A DNA stretch of 32,107 bases from assembly GCA_902791935.1 (NCBI GenBank), contig CADAXQ010000022.1, forward strand, positions 1 through 32,107, given 5' to 3'. The number at the start of each line of letters is the position of its first letter. The first letter of the stretch is position 1. Shown here piece after piece: positions 1-8,097 of the stretch. The translations under genes were made by a program, and so were the position numbers. Below the pieces are notes generated by a model, which was not told the DNA's origin, did not search any database, and worked only from the letters and a program-made list of their open reading frames with translations. The stretch comes from an uncultured Erysipelotrichaceae bacterium (GTDB taxonomy: Bacteria > Bacillota_I > Bacilli_A > RFN20 > CAG-826).

Positions 1-144
1 CTGCGGGACGCCGAAAAGCGACCTTTCGTCCAACCTGTTCTGAAAAAGCGCGATGGCAGGTTGATTCCGTATCCTTTATTTGCTGGTATATCTAGTTTTT
101 TCATACAAATTCATGGGATAACCGGTTCTAAAGGTTTAGAATAA
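1..144 (+). CDS. Possible 3' end of an unrecognised gene, cut by the window edge
   Basis: Frame 1 is open from the first base to a TAA at 142-144, 47 codons in all. The peptide ends in ..GITGSKGLE and I do not recognise it. A LacI-family C-terminus is conceivable because a sugar hydrolase follows, but no diagnostic motif is visible. On the opposite strand a frame starting at 104 (MKKLDIPANKGYG..) also runs to the edge without a clear ribosome site, so the strand is not settled. A 7-bp inverted repeat (CAACCTG at 31-37, CAGGTTG at 57-63) lies inside. Confidence 0.2.
   Translation: MRDAEKRPFVQPVLKKRDGRLIPYPLFAGISSFFIQIHGITGSKGLE
120..141. promoter_or_regulatory. Overlapping palindromes upstream of the GH13 gene, candidate operator
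   Basis: AACCGGTT (120-127) is a perfect palindrome with a central CG, as in many LacI/GalR operators. It overlaps a second perfect inverted repeat, TTCTAAA-GG-TTTAGAA (126-141). Both lie 14-35 bases before the ribosome site AAGGGAGGG (154-162), a natural place for a repressor. The binding protein is unknown. Confidence 0.35.
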
Positions 145-169
145 AGCAAAAGCAAGGGAGGGCAACCCC

Positions 170-1813
170 ATGAAGCAAAGTCCAGCGTGGTTATCGAAAG
201 CAGTGTTTTACGAGATTTATCCCCAATCGTTCTATGATACGAACGGGGATGGCATCGGTGATGTTGAAGGCATCATCGAGAAATTAGATTATATTCAATC
301 TCTTGGCTGCAACGCCTTGTGGATCAACCCTTGGTATGATTCACCATTCTTAGATGCCGGTTATGATGTCCGTGATTATCGGAAAATCGCGCCACGTTAT
401 GGCACGAACGATGATGCGAAACGGTTATTTGAAGTGGCGCATCAAAATGGCATTCACGTCTTGATTGATTTGGTGCCAGGGCATACCTCGGAAGAACATG
501 CGTGGTTCCGAGAAAGCCAGAAAGCGATTCAAAATCCTTATACGGATCGTTACATCTGGACGGATTTCGCGTTCGAAAGCGGAGATGGAATCCCTTGCGT
601 CGCTGGCAGAAGCGAACGAAGTGCCACCTATCTTTTAAACTTCTTCGAATTCCAACCCGCCTTAAACTATGGGTTCCTTCATCCCCAAAAACCATGGCAA
701 CAACCGACCTCGGCACCAGGACCACAAGCCACCATTGAAGCCATTAAAGACATCATGCGTTTCTGGCTAGACATGGGTTGCGATGGTTTCCGGGTTGATA
801 TGGCGGCCTCGCTTGTCAAAAACGACGATGCACATAAGACCGGCACCCAAGCCATTTGGAAAAACATCCATGAAACCGTGATGAAAGATTATCCGGAAGC
901 GGCAATGGTCTCGGAATGGGATGAACCCAGGATGTCCTTAAAATGCGGTTTCCAGATGGATTTCTATCTCAATAACGGCGGGAACGGCTATGTGCCATTA
1001 TTACGCGATTATTGGAATGATGTCTTTGCTCGCGTCATGGGCAAAGGAGAACGAAAGACTTACGTGAATGGCATGCCGTTCTTTGGCGCTGTCGAAGATC
1101 AAATGGAGCCGAGAGGAAAGGGAGACCATTCTTACTTCCGTAAAGATATTGACTCCGATATCACACGGTTTACAAACGATTACATACCAAAATATGAAGC
1201 GACGAAAGAGGATGGGCTTTTCTGCTTCATCACCTGCAATCACGACACGCCGCGTCCGACTTGGAACCTGGGGGTCGATGAATTAAAGATTGCCTACGCC
1301 ATGTTATTCACGATGCCAGGCGCCCCTTATCTTTACTATGGTGACGAAATCGGGATGCGTTATCTAAGAGTGCCGAACAAAGAAGGCGGCTATTACCGCA
1401 CTGGTTCTAGAACACCGATGCAATGGTCGAAAGGAAAGAATCTCGGTTTCTCCTCGGCAGATCCGAAAGAGATTTATTTACCTGTCGATCCTTCAAACGA
1501 TGCCCCAACGGTGGAAGAAGAGGAAAAAGATCCGGATTCTTTGTTACAAACCGTGAGAAAGATTCTCGCGTTCCGTTATAGTCGCGAAGAACTGAATTCT
1601 GATGCTCCGTTTGAATTTGTTTATGCCAAGGCTGAAAGCCCGGTGCTGGTTTATCGGAGAAGCAAACTCCTCATCGCCGTGAATCCGAAGATAAAATCGG
1701 CGACTGTTCCCGTTCCCTCTGCTGGCAAGGTGATATTCCGCTTTGGCGAAACAAAGAATCATGAAACCTCTCTTACCATGGGCCCGCAGTCATTTGTGGT
1801 CATTGAACAATGA
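170..1813 (+). CDS. GH13 alpha-glycosidase (alpha-amylase / alpha-glucosidase family)
   Basis: This is a 547-residue cytoplasmic hydrolase of alpha-linked gluco-oligosaccharides; there is no signal peptide. The N-terminus (AVFYEIYPQSFYDTNGDGIG) and VEGIIEKLDYIQSLGCNALW are typical of the (beta/alpha)8 barrel of oligosaccharide-type GH13 enzymes. The catalytic set is complete: nucleophile D210 in GFRVD, acid/base E249 in VSEWDEP, and transition-state Asp D359 in NHD. Region I reads DLVPGH, where NH is more usual. PGAPYLYYGDEIG marks the barrel end, and a short beta-domain follows to the C-terminus. The start is set by AAGGGAGGG seven bases before ATG. A membrane-protein gene follows 7 bases after the stop, so the two are probably co-transcribed. 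Substrate (alpha-1,4, alpha-1,6, sucrose or trehalose) cannot be decided from sequence alone. Confidence 0.9.
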   Translation: MKQSPAWLSKAVFYEIYPQSFYDTNGDGIGDVEGIIEKLDYIQSLGCNALWINPWYDSPFLDAGYDVRDYRKIAPRYGTNDDAKRLFEVAHQNGIHVLIDLVPGHTSEEHAWFRESQKAIQNPYTDRYIWTDFAFESGDGIPCVAGRSERSATYLLNFFEFQPALNYGFLHPQKPWQQPTSAPGPQATIEAIKDIMRFWLDMGCDGFRVDMAASLVKNDDAHKTGTQAIWKNIHETVMKDYPEAAMVSEWDEPRMSLKCGFQMDFYLNNGGNGYVPLLRDYWNDVFARVMGKGERKTYVNGMPFFGAVEDQMEPRGKGDHSYFRKDIDSDITRFTNDYIPKYEATKEDGLFCFITCNHDTPRPTWNLGVDELKIAYAMLFTMPGAPYLYYGDEIGMRYLRVPNKEGGYYRTGSRTPMQWSKGKNLGFSSADPKEIYLPVDPSNDAPTVEEEEKDPDSLLQTVRKILAFRYSREELNSDAPFEFVYAKAESPVLVYRRSKLLIAVNPKIKSATVPVPSAGKVIFRFGETKNHETSLTMGPQSFVVIEQ

Positions 1814-1820
1814 GACAGTC

Positions 1821-2282
1821 ATGAACAAACGCAGTGTTTTGCCATATCTTTATTCGTTATTGCTCATTGTTGGCGCCATTTTCGGCTTTGCCATGACTAA
1901 CCCTTGGCGACTTATCTTTAAAGGATCAGACGGGGAACTCACGAACTTTGCGACGTTTTATGCTGATAAAAATGGGGACAGCGCTGCCAAAAGTCAGGCG
2001 ATTGTTTATTTCGTTTGCACTGGCGTTTTACTGATTCTTGGCCTAGTTACTGCTTTCTTACAAATCAAATGGGCTTATCAATCCATGCTCGTCGCTTTGC
2101 TTAGTGCCTTGGTTTCTTTGTTGGCCTGCGCCTTAGGCATCGTCATGTTCCGTGCCGCTTCTCCGTTAGAATATGTCTCTGGCATCACATTCGGCGTTTT
2201 ATTTGTCGCATCGTTACTGTTCTTCCCGCTTGCTCGGCGTAGTTTTGAAGAATGGATGAACAAAAAGTTATCTAAAAAATAA
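1821..2282 (+). CDS. Small four-helix membrane protein of unknown function
   Basis: The 153-residue protein has four hydrophobic segments (about residues 7-25, 60-81, 88-110 and 118-138) and a basic C-terminal tail (MNKKLSKK). I do not recognise a family. A polar loop of about 35 residues lies between helices 1 and 2. The ATG at 1821 is preferred because the peptide from there begins MNKRSVLPYLYSLLLIVG, a natural first membrane segment. An in-frame ATG at 1743 lies inside the GH13 gene and would add a non-hydrophobic extension. The ribosome site is weak (GAGA), as expected for a gene 7 bases after the previous stop and translated by coupling. A role beside the glycosidase is only inferred from position. 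Confidence 0.65.
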   Translation: MNKRSVLPYLYSLLLIVGAIFGFAMTNPWRLIFKGSDGELTNFATFYADKNGDSAAKSQAIVYFVCTGVLLILGLVTAFLQIKWAYQSMLVALLSALVSLLACALGIVMFRAASPLEYVSGITFGVLFVASLLFFPLARRSFEEWMNKKLSKK

Positions 2283-2331
2283 TTTTTTCACTGATAGAAT
2301 CTCATTTTTTTGACGACTCGTGAAATATTGC

Positions 2332-2359
2332 TTGAGGTTTTCACACGTTGCCGTATAAC
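2332..2359 (+). promoter_or_regulatory. Predicted promoter of the 1108-residue lipoprotein gene
   Basis: TTGAGG (2332-2337) and TATAAC (2354-2359) are 16 bases apart. The ribosome site AGGGG (2369-2373) follows, nine bases before the ATG at 2383. Confidence 0.5.
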
Positions 2360-2382
2360 TTGACTGTCAGGGGTAATTTATT

Positions 2383-5300
2383 ATGAAGAAAAAACAAATC
2401 GCATTGTCGTTGCTTACGCTTGCGACGTTAACCGCATGCGGGAATCCGTCTGTTGCGGGTTCTAGTTCTGCCACCTCATCTTCCGATACGAGTTCAGTGA
2501 CATCGCAAGAATCGAGTCAAAAAGTGACCGCTTATGCGATTACGGCAGATATAGATGAAGGAGCAACCATTGCAGGGTTACCTTCTGAAGCAAAAGAGGG
2601 CGACACTGTTCGTTTCACTTTATCGCTACAAGCCGAAAAGAAAGTTTCTTATGTCACGATGGACGGAGAGAATGTCTTAGAAGCCGATGCCGATGGTTAC
2701 TATTCGTTCGTGATGCCAGCTCATGCGGTGACTGTGAAAGCAGTGACCGAAGACATTCGTTATGCCTTAAGCGTGGAACAGACGGAAGGAGCGACGGTTG
2801 CGCTCTCTTCGACTTGGGCGAAGAAAGGGGAAGACATTACCGTACGGGTGACAATTTCGGATCCAAATAAAGCGTCTCCTGTCGTTCATGCTGGCGAAGA
2901 CGAAGTCACGATGGCGGTGGTTGGTGACCCCACCTATAAAACATTTGAAGGAACGTTCAAAGAACCTGGCAAAGATTTGAAAGTCAGTGTCACTTTAACC
3001 AACGCCTCTGCTAAGCTTTCGATTCAAGACAAAGCCGGCGATGGCGCGAAAGTCGATGGCCCTACGGCTGCCGCGAGTGGTGAAACCGTTACGTTCTCGA
3101 TTACCCTCAATCCTGGTGTTGAAGCAGTCGGTCTTCCGGTGGTCTCCGAAGTCACCGAAGAACCAGAAGGAGCGACCATTCCTGTCACTGCCTTAGAAAA
3201 TGGTTCTTACTCCTTTGTCATGCCAAATCGCCCCGTGGTGATTTCGCAACAAACGAAGAATTCCATCTTCAAAATCAATGCGTCCGTTGAAAAGACAGAA
3301 GAATTGACGGGCCAACAAGAGTTGACGCTCGGAAAAGACATCCTGGTGCCTGAATATGCCGTTTATCAAGGCGAAGCCACCATTGAAGTCACGGAGAATA
3401 ACGCCTACGTCGTGGATCAAGTGCTCGTAGACAATGAACCAATTGAAAAAGGTGAGAATGGCTACGTGTTCACGATGCCTTCTCATGAAGTTGCCGTGAA
3501 AGTTGTGGTGAAGCCACGGCTTTATGCCTTAGAGATGCAAAATTCTACGCACATTCAACTTTCGGCATATGTAAAGAATGCTGAAGGTGCCTATGTGGCT
3601 GCCCCGGCAGAGGGGATTAACATCACGCAACAAGTTTATGTGAAAGCAAACGCGGAAGAAGGGTATGGTGTTGATACCATCGAAATGGTGGATGGAACGC
3701 AAACACGCGAATTGTCTTTGAATGAAGATGGCTATTACGAGAACGTCTTCGCAAAACCTAAAAGCAAAGATCAACCGACGTTAACGTTTGCAGTCACTGA
3801 AGCTGCCGTCATATTACATGAAGGTGATGCGTTATTAGGCACACACGATGGTCTTGTTGCCTCTTCATCGTCCTATGGGGGAAATTACAGCAACCCGAAA
3901 GCATTCTCTTTGTCGGAAATCGGCAAAGGCAAGTTCGGCTATGTCGACGAAGTGCAATTAAAGAACTATGACACCACCAATAAGACCTTCTTATTGGATA
4001 ATGGCAGCGGTTCTTACTACCATGGTGCTTATTATGACTCTGGCTTAATTTGGGTTTATGGCACTTCGAATAGCAGTGAATCTTCTCTCTCGATGACCTC
4101 CTTCACCAATGTGAACTTCTATTTGGCGGGCGGAGAAGAAGTGACGACAAAAGAAATCTTGTCCGACAATAATTCGAACTCCTCTGCGACGAAGTCTTTG
4201 GTTCACTTAAAAGGCGCGACACATGATGCGTACGCTTATGTATCGATTTCTGGTTCTTATTCCAAGACCGTTACTGTCTCTGAAGCCACGGTTACCTACA
4301 AGAATAGCGCCACAAAACTAGGCGATACCGGTGCCGTCTTAGAAGTGACGGTTGCTGGTACGACCTCCTATTATCAGAATAACAATGGCTTATTGGCCGG
4401 CTATACGAAAGGCGAAAAGAAGACCTATACCGGTGAGTATGGCTCAATTGCCGTCGATGGATTTGGCAACGCGACCATCACAAAAGATGGCAACGTATCG
4501 AACGCCAACTACTCGTTAAATGGCTCATTGATGATCTTGACCACCAGCGAGGAAACGCTGTATCTCAAGTTGGCTTCGGATAACACCTATACGAAGTTCA
4601 ACTATGTGACGGGCAAACTCATTGGCGCCAGTCTTAGCTCTTCGACGAGCTTTGGCTACTTAACGTTAGGCGATGGTTTCCAAGCGGGCTTCTCGACCTA
4701 TTCGAGTTCCACGCCGACTTTGTATGGCATCAATGTCAACGCCGACGGCACGTTCTATACCCGTTACAAAGATGAATGGTTTGTGCTTTCGCCAGACGGC
4801 AAGTCAGCCATCTATCGTTATTCATCCTCCTCAATTTACTTCTTATCTACGAGAGTCGATACGGGTGCCACATCGCATTGCGAAATCAATGTCCTTTGGA
4901 ATAATGACAAGACTTCGATGCTCGCGACGTTACGAAATAACTCTAACTATTCGCAAGATAAGTCCTATGTCTCCGTCTATTACGATGGCACAAGCTATAT
5001 TTGGGGCACATTAGACGCGCCAGAGAACTTAATGACGGATGGCAGTTCTTTGTCGTTCACCAAAGAAGATGGCGCCGTCTTAAAATTCCAGAATAGCGGT
5101 GGCAAGCTAATTGACGAAAGCAAATTAGATGGCCTCCAAGGCACTTACACAAGCGGGACTGATACCTTAGTCTTAGATGGTGCGGGTACTGCAACCTATA
5201 AAGGCGACGCTGGCACCTATACCGTCGATGCTTCAGACGCAAACAAAATTAAGTTGGTGGTCGGAACCACGACCTATGACGTGACGTTAGATAAGACGGC

Positions 5301-5709
5301 CAAGACCTTTACGGCAACCGCGGAAGCAGCGGAAACCTATAAGAAGACCGTTGAAATCACCTCATCCACCGAAAAAAACAGCACCTTAAAAGTAGCGCTT
5401 AATGATGGTGACAGCTATGCCGAAGGCGACAAGGTTCTTCTTCAAATCAGTGGAATAAACAATACCATTTATTACAAAGGTTCTGTGGCTTGCACCTATG
5501 CGCTTTACAAGAAAGGGGAACGTTCCACCGTTCTTGCAAGTGGCACCTGCAATGGTAGCGACAGCACGGAAATCAATTACAGCTTTGAATCCAGCGAATC
5601 CTATGATTTGATCTTCACTGTTACCGCAGCTTCGACGGGCGATATTTCCTATATGATCGAACGCAGTAGCAGTGGCGACTACGATTACGGTGATTATGGC
5701 GATTATTGA
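2383..5709 (+). CDS. Large surface lipoprotein with tandem beta-sandwich repeats
   Basis: This 1108-residue exported lipoprotein has a lipoprotein signal peptide ending LTAC, lipidated Cys19, and a Ser/Thr-rich linker to about residue 48. Residues about 50-380 hold four or five related modules of roughly 75-85 residues. Three end in the pattern SFVMP or FTMP followed by alternating Val, the hallmark of bacterial Ig-like or InlB B-type repeats. The middle (about 480-660) is Ser/Tyr/Asn rich. Later come two similar modules of the form G-x-Y ... LDG-x-G-x-A-T (near residues 680 and 925). The C-terminus ends in DYDYGDYGDY. There is no LPXTG motif or C-terminal membrane anchor, so attachment is by lipid. 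The likely role is adhesion or glycan binding at the cell surface, inferred from architecture only. It has its own promoter and a strong terminator, so it is probably monocistronic. Confidence 0.75.
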   Translation: MKKKQIALSLLTLATLTACGNPSVAGSSSATSSSDTSSVTSQESSQKVTAYAITADIDEGATIAGLPSEAKEGDTVRFTLSLQAEKKVSYVTMDGENVLEADADGYYSFVMPAHAVTVKAVTEDIRYALSVEQTEGATVALSSTWAKKGEDITVRVTISDPNKASPVVHAGEDEVTMAVVGDPTYKTFEGTFKEPGKDLKVSVTLTNASAKLSIQDKAGDGAKVDGPTAAASGETVTFSITLNPGVEAVGLPVVSEVTEEPEGATIPVTALENGSYSFVMPNRPVVISQQTKNSIFKINASVEKTEELTGQQELTLGKDILVPEYAVYQGEATIEVTENNAYVVDQVLVDNEPIEKGENGYVFTMPSHEVAVKVVVKPRLYALEMQNSTHIQLSAYVKNAEGAYVAAPAEGINITQQVYVKANAEEGYGVDTIEMVDGTQTRELSLNEDGYYENVFAKPKSKDQPTLTFAVTEAAVILHEGDALLGTHDGLVASSSSYGGNYSNPKAFSLSEIGKGKFGYVDEVQLKNYDTTNKTFLLDNGSGSYYHGAYYDSGLIWVYGTSNSSESSLSMTSFTNVNFYLAGGEEVTTKEILSDNNSNSSATKSLVHLKGATHDAYAYVSISGSYSKTVTVSEATVTYKNSATKLGDTGAVLEVTVAGTTSYYQNNNGLLAGYTKGEKKTYTGEYGSIAVDGFGNATITKDGNVSNANYSLNGSLMILTTSEETLYLKLASDNTYTKFNYVTGKLIGASLSSSTSFGYLTLGDGFQAGFSTYSSSTPTLYGINVNADGTFYTRYKDEWFVLSPDGKSAIYRYSSSSIYFLSTRVDTGATSHCEINVLWNNDKTSMLATLRNNSNYSQDKSYVSVYYDGTSYIWGTLDAPENLMTDGSSLSFTKEDGAVLKFQNSGGKLIDESKLDGLQGTYTSGTDTLVLDGAGTATYKGDAGTYTVDASDANKIKLVVGTTTYDVTLDKTAKTFTATAEAAETYKKTVEITSSTEKNSTLKVALNDGDSYAEGDKVLLQISGINNTIYYKGSVACTYALYKKGERSTVLASGTCNGSDSTEINYSFESSESYDLIFTVTAASTGDISYMIERSSSGDYDYGDYGDY

Positions 5710-5722
5710 TCCCTGTTACCTT

Positions 5723-5752
5723 AACGCCTTTCCGAAAGGAAGGGCGTTTTTC
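5723..5752 (+). terminator. Intrinsic terminator of the lipoprotein gene
   Basis: An 11-bp stem (AACGCCTTTCC with GGAAGGGCGTT, one G-T pair) closed by a GAAA tetraloop runs directly into a T tract. It starts 13 bases after the stop codon. Confidence 0.9.
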
Positions 5753-6169
5753 TTAGAGACATTTAAAGCGACTCATACGGGTTCAAACCTTGTTACCTGG
5801 GACAAAAACATGCTTTTACCATCTTACATCCCACAAAAGGACGCGCGAAATCATTTTTTGAGCTGCCAAATACATTCAAAGTTCAAGTTTTCAGGGCGGG
5901 CTCTGGAACAGGAAATGACGAATATCCAACTCCTTTTTGAAAATCGATGGAAAGGCCTTTGAGGCGCGAGCAGTATTTCTTTTTCTATCAGACATGGTCG
6001 GGATCAAATCGGTAATAAAACGTGTCCGGTCTTTCGCTTTCATAATAATCGTTAAAAAATGAGAAATCATCGATATAATCAAGCGATTTTTAAGCGATTA
6101 ATATATTAAGGACATAAAAATGTCCTAAATAATGTCCTAAATAATGTCCTCCATGTCATAAATAAATCG
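5753..6169. other. Gene-poor stretch in the accessory patch, no recognisable gene
   Basis: No frame in these 417 bases looks like an intact gene. A minus-strand frame with an ATG at 6043 (MKAKDRTRFITDLIPTMSDR..) runs about 50 codons, but it lacks a ribosome site and I cannot match it to a family; it may be debris. The right end holds the palindrome and tandem repeats listed separately. Confidence 0.5.
6110..6164. repeat. Palindrome followed by a 12-bp tandem repeat
   Basis: GGACAT-AAAA-ATGTCC (6110-6125) is a perfect 6-bp inverted repeat. Its right arm starts a run of ATGTCCTAAATA (6120-6131 and 6132-6143), then ATGTCCTCC (6144-6152) and the variant ATGTCATAAATA (6153-6164). The repeated ATGTCC core could be a multi-copy operator or replication slippage. 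No adjacent intact gene explains it. Confidence 0.6.
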
Positions 6170-6398
6170 TCACGTCATTTGAAGAAATTTGATGGAAGGG
6201 TTGGAAGCCTCATTTTCGAGTTTGCCGATTTTGCCCTGGTCAATTCCTATTCTTTGGCGAGCTCTTTTTACATGAAATTTTCTTCCGTTCTTGTTTTAGT
6301 GAGGGACGAACAGCCTGCATTTCGAGCTGGATTTCTTGATAGGCTTTCGCAAATTCGGGATCCTGCATTTTCTTTTTCTTGTATTCCTGTAAAGTCAT
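6170..6398 (-). pseudogene. Frameshifted remnant of an XRE-family antitoxin (HigA-like)
   Basis: The minus-strand start at 6398 has the ribosome site AAAGGA and begins MTLQEYKKKKMQDPEFAKAY, then QEIQLEMQAV. This is the characteristic N-terminus of HigA-type antitoxins (LQEYK..DPEF..Y). That frame soon breaks down near 6270. The neighbouring frame continues the same domain with RQRIGIDQGKIGKLENEASN and PSIKFL, the core of a Cro/C1 helix-turn-helix (GIDQ.KI..LE.G..NPS.KFL). It stops at 6170-6172 before the usual C-terminal helix. Read across the shift it encodes about 75 residues against about 100 in the family. The gene is therefore broken by a frameshift and truncated. Other sources of a HTH fragment are possible, but the DPEF start is specific to this class. 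Confidence 0.7.
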
Positions 6399-6414
6399 TT
6401 TCTTTTTCCTTTCT

Positions 6415-6534
6415 TCAAAAGTGCCCTGCTTTTCCCTTTGCCAGCGCAATCTCGTAAGAAGCTGGTTTTTTGCTTTCCCTAAATATTGTATAAGACGTTT
6501 TTCGTATTTTCGATTTTGCTTTTATGAAACAAAT
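6415..6534 (-). pseudogene. Possible C-terminal remnant of the partner toxin (HigB/RelE-like)
   Basis: Directly upstream of the antitoxin remnant on the minus strand, an open stretch ends FRESKKPASYEIALAKGKAG and stops at 6415-6417, 16 bases before the antitoxin start. It resembles the C-terminal part of RelE/HigB toxins, which often reads F.KKS.KTP..EI..A.. The order toxin then antitoxin is the usual higBA order. The match is short and no start or N-terminal half is present, so this is tentative. Confidence 0.4.
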
Positions 6535-6629
6535 TCATTATTTTTGGAAGAAACAGAGTGCATTTCCAGCTTTTATGTCAGGATTGAATCCTCTGTTTTG
6601 CAGGCAAGACTAGGGCTTATTGGCATCAT

Positions 6630-6669
6630 CATCGAAAATAATATGTAAATACATAAAAATTTCGAGGTT
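6630..6669 (+). repeat. Left copy of the 40-bp direct repeat flanking the DUF4143 ATPase gene
   Basis: The last 27 bases (6643-6669) are identical to 8047-8073, and the first six (CATCGA) match 8034-8039, with a divergent 7-base stretch between. Inside lies the palindrome ATGTA-AA-TACAT, flanked in this copy by TCGAAA and TTTCGA. The copy ends 56 bases before the ATPase start codon. Confidence 0.9.
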
Positions 6670-6725
6670 AATATCCATTTTCCCTTCTTTTCCTGTTAAT
6701 ATATAAAAGGAAGAGAACCGACCCC

Positions 6726-8033
6726 ATGTTTAAGCGCGAGAAGTATTTGAATCTCTTGATTCAAAAGAGAAATAACCATTTGGTCAAGGTCATCACTGGC
6801 ATTCGCCGGTGTGGGAAATCCTATCTCCTTAACCAGATTTTTGCCCCGTGGCTCCTGACGCACGGTTTTGACAAGGACCATATCATCCGTTTCTCGTTCG
6901 ATTCGGAGGAGGATATCATTCGATTGGACTCTTATCTCCCGGAGATTCCCACCGTGCGGAAGGAAAACGGGCAGGGGCTCATCAACGACCGCAAATTCCT
7001 CGCCTACGTCAAAGACCAGATCAAGGACGATCGTCCTTATTGTTTCCTCCTCGATGAGGTTCAGAACCTCGAGGAATTTGTCCGCGTCCTTAATAGCCTC
7101 GCTTCCCATGAGAATTTCGACGTCTACGTCACGGGTAGCAACTCCCATCTGCTTTCTTCGGAAGTCGACACGGAATTCGGCGGCAGGGCGAGCAGGATCC
7201 ACTTGCTGCCGCTGACGTTTGCCGAGTATTTGGAAGAATCTCCTTTAGCTCCTGGTGAGGCGCTTAACGAATACCTCCGCTATGGCGGAATTCCGCTTGT
7301 GGTGCTTGGGCAGAACGACGAGGAAAAAGAGGAAGAGGCGATCTCCATCTATCGGGAAACCTATCTCAAAGACATCAAAGCAAGGCATCCAAGGACCGAT
7401 ATGCGGAAGTTAGAAGACTCGCTACACGTGATCGCTTCGATGATCTCGACACCCATTAACCCGAGCAAAATCGAGAACACGTTCCGAAGTGTCTACGGCG
7501 TTTCTTTGAGTGACGACACGATCGATCAATACATCTCCTGGTGCGAAGAAGCCTATCTTCTTTCCCGTGCCTCGCGTTACGATGTCAAAGGAAGACATTA
7601 CATCGGCTCACCCTATAAAATCTATTTCGAAGACATCGGCATCCGGAATGCCATTTTGAATTTCCGCGACGTAGATCAGACGGACCTCATCGAAAACGTC
7701 GTCTATAACGAGCTTCGGTATCGGGGGTATCAAATCGATGTCGGGATCGTAAATATCCCCGCCAAAGAGGAGTCGGGAAAGCGAATCCTCAAAGACACCG
7801 AAGTCGATTTCGTCGCTTACAAAGGGCCGAAGAAATACTACGTTCAGGTCGCCTATCGCATCGATAGCGAAAAAAAGAAGAACCAGGAATACGAGTCACT
7901 ATGGCATATTCCGGATTCCTTCCGGAAGGTGATTGTCGTGAAAGAGGAGGGGAAACCCTACTTCACCGAGGAAGGCTTCTTACGTATCAGCCTTCTTGAT
8001 TTCCTAAGAAATGAAAATTCTTTAGACCTTTAA
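6726..8033 (+). CDS. AAA-type ATPase with DUF4143 C-terminal domain (COG1373-like)
   Basis: This 435-residue protein has a P-loop GIRRCGKS (25-32), Walker B FLLDE with D110-E111, and the family motif YVTGSNSHLLSSE (134-146) followed by a conserved GGRAS and LLPLTFAEYL. The C-terminal DUF4143 part carries TEVDF (D361) and YVQVAY (372-377). That resembles a restriction-nuclease-like core but lacks the E-x-K of an active site. Family members are common in anaerobes and archaea and have no firm function. Codon choice differs from the neighbours, with many CTC, GAG, CGG and GAC codons where nearby genes prefer TTA, GAA and CGT, which suggests recent transfer. A 40-bp direct repeat lies 56 bases before the start and again 1 base after the stop. 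The start at 6726 is the first ATG after AAGGAAGAG. Confidence 0.85.
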   Translation: MFKREKYLNLLIQKRNNHLVKVITGIRRCGKSYLLNQIFAPWLLTHGFDKDHIIRFSFDSEEDIIRLDSYLPEIPTVRKENGQGLINDRKFLAYVKDQIKDDRPYCFLLDEVQNLEEFVRVLNSLASHENFDVYVTGSNSHLLSSEVDTEFGGRASRIHLLPLTFAEYLEESPLAPGEALNEYLRYGGIPLVVLGQNDEEKEEEAISIYRETYLKDIKARHPRTDMRKLEDSLHVIASMISTPINPSKIENTFRSVYGVSLSDDTIDQYISWCEEAYLLSRASRYDVKGRHYIGSPYKIYFEDIGIRNAILNFRDVDQTDLIENVVYNELRYRGYQIDVGIVNIPAKEESGKRILKDTEVDFVAYKGPKKYYVQVAYRIDSEKKKNQEYESLWHIPDSFRKVIVVKEEGKPYFTEEGFLRISLLDFLRNENSLDL

Positions 8034-8073
8034 CATCGAGAAAAAGATGTAAATACATAAAAATTTCGAGGTT
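8034..8073 (+). repeat. Right copy of the 40-bp direct repeat flanking the DUF4143 ATPase gene
   Basis: This copy starts on the base after the ATPase stop codon and matches 6630-6669 at 27 contiguous bases plus CATCGA. The spacing from left to right copy is 1404 bases, one gene length. It includes the same ATGTA-AA-TACAT palindrome. Confidence 0.9.
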
Positions 8074-8097
8074 GATTTCTTCTCTTTTATCGGTTCG

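Noticed and set aside
5891..6082. Minus-strand frame of 63 codons
   Set aside because: It needs a TTG start, has no ribosome site and no recognisable motif; at most it is debris.
6110..6164. A CRISPR array
   Set aside because: The repeated unit is 12 bases and directly tandem, without unique spacers, and no cas genes are near.
6696..7202. Minus-strand frame of 168 codons opposite the first ATPase
   Set aside because: It is a shadow of the P-loop gene, whose motifs are complete on the plus strand.
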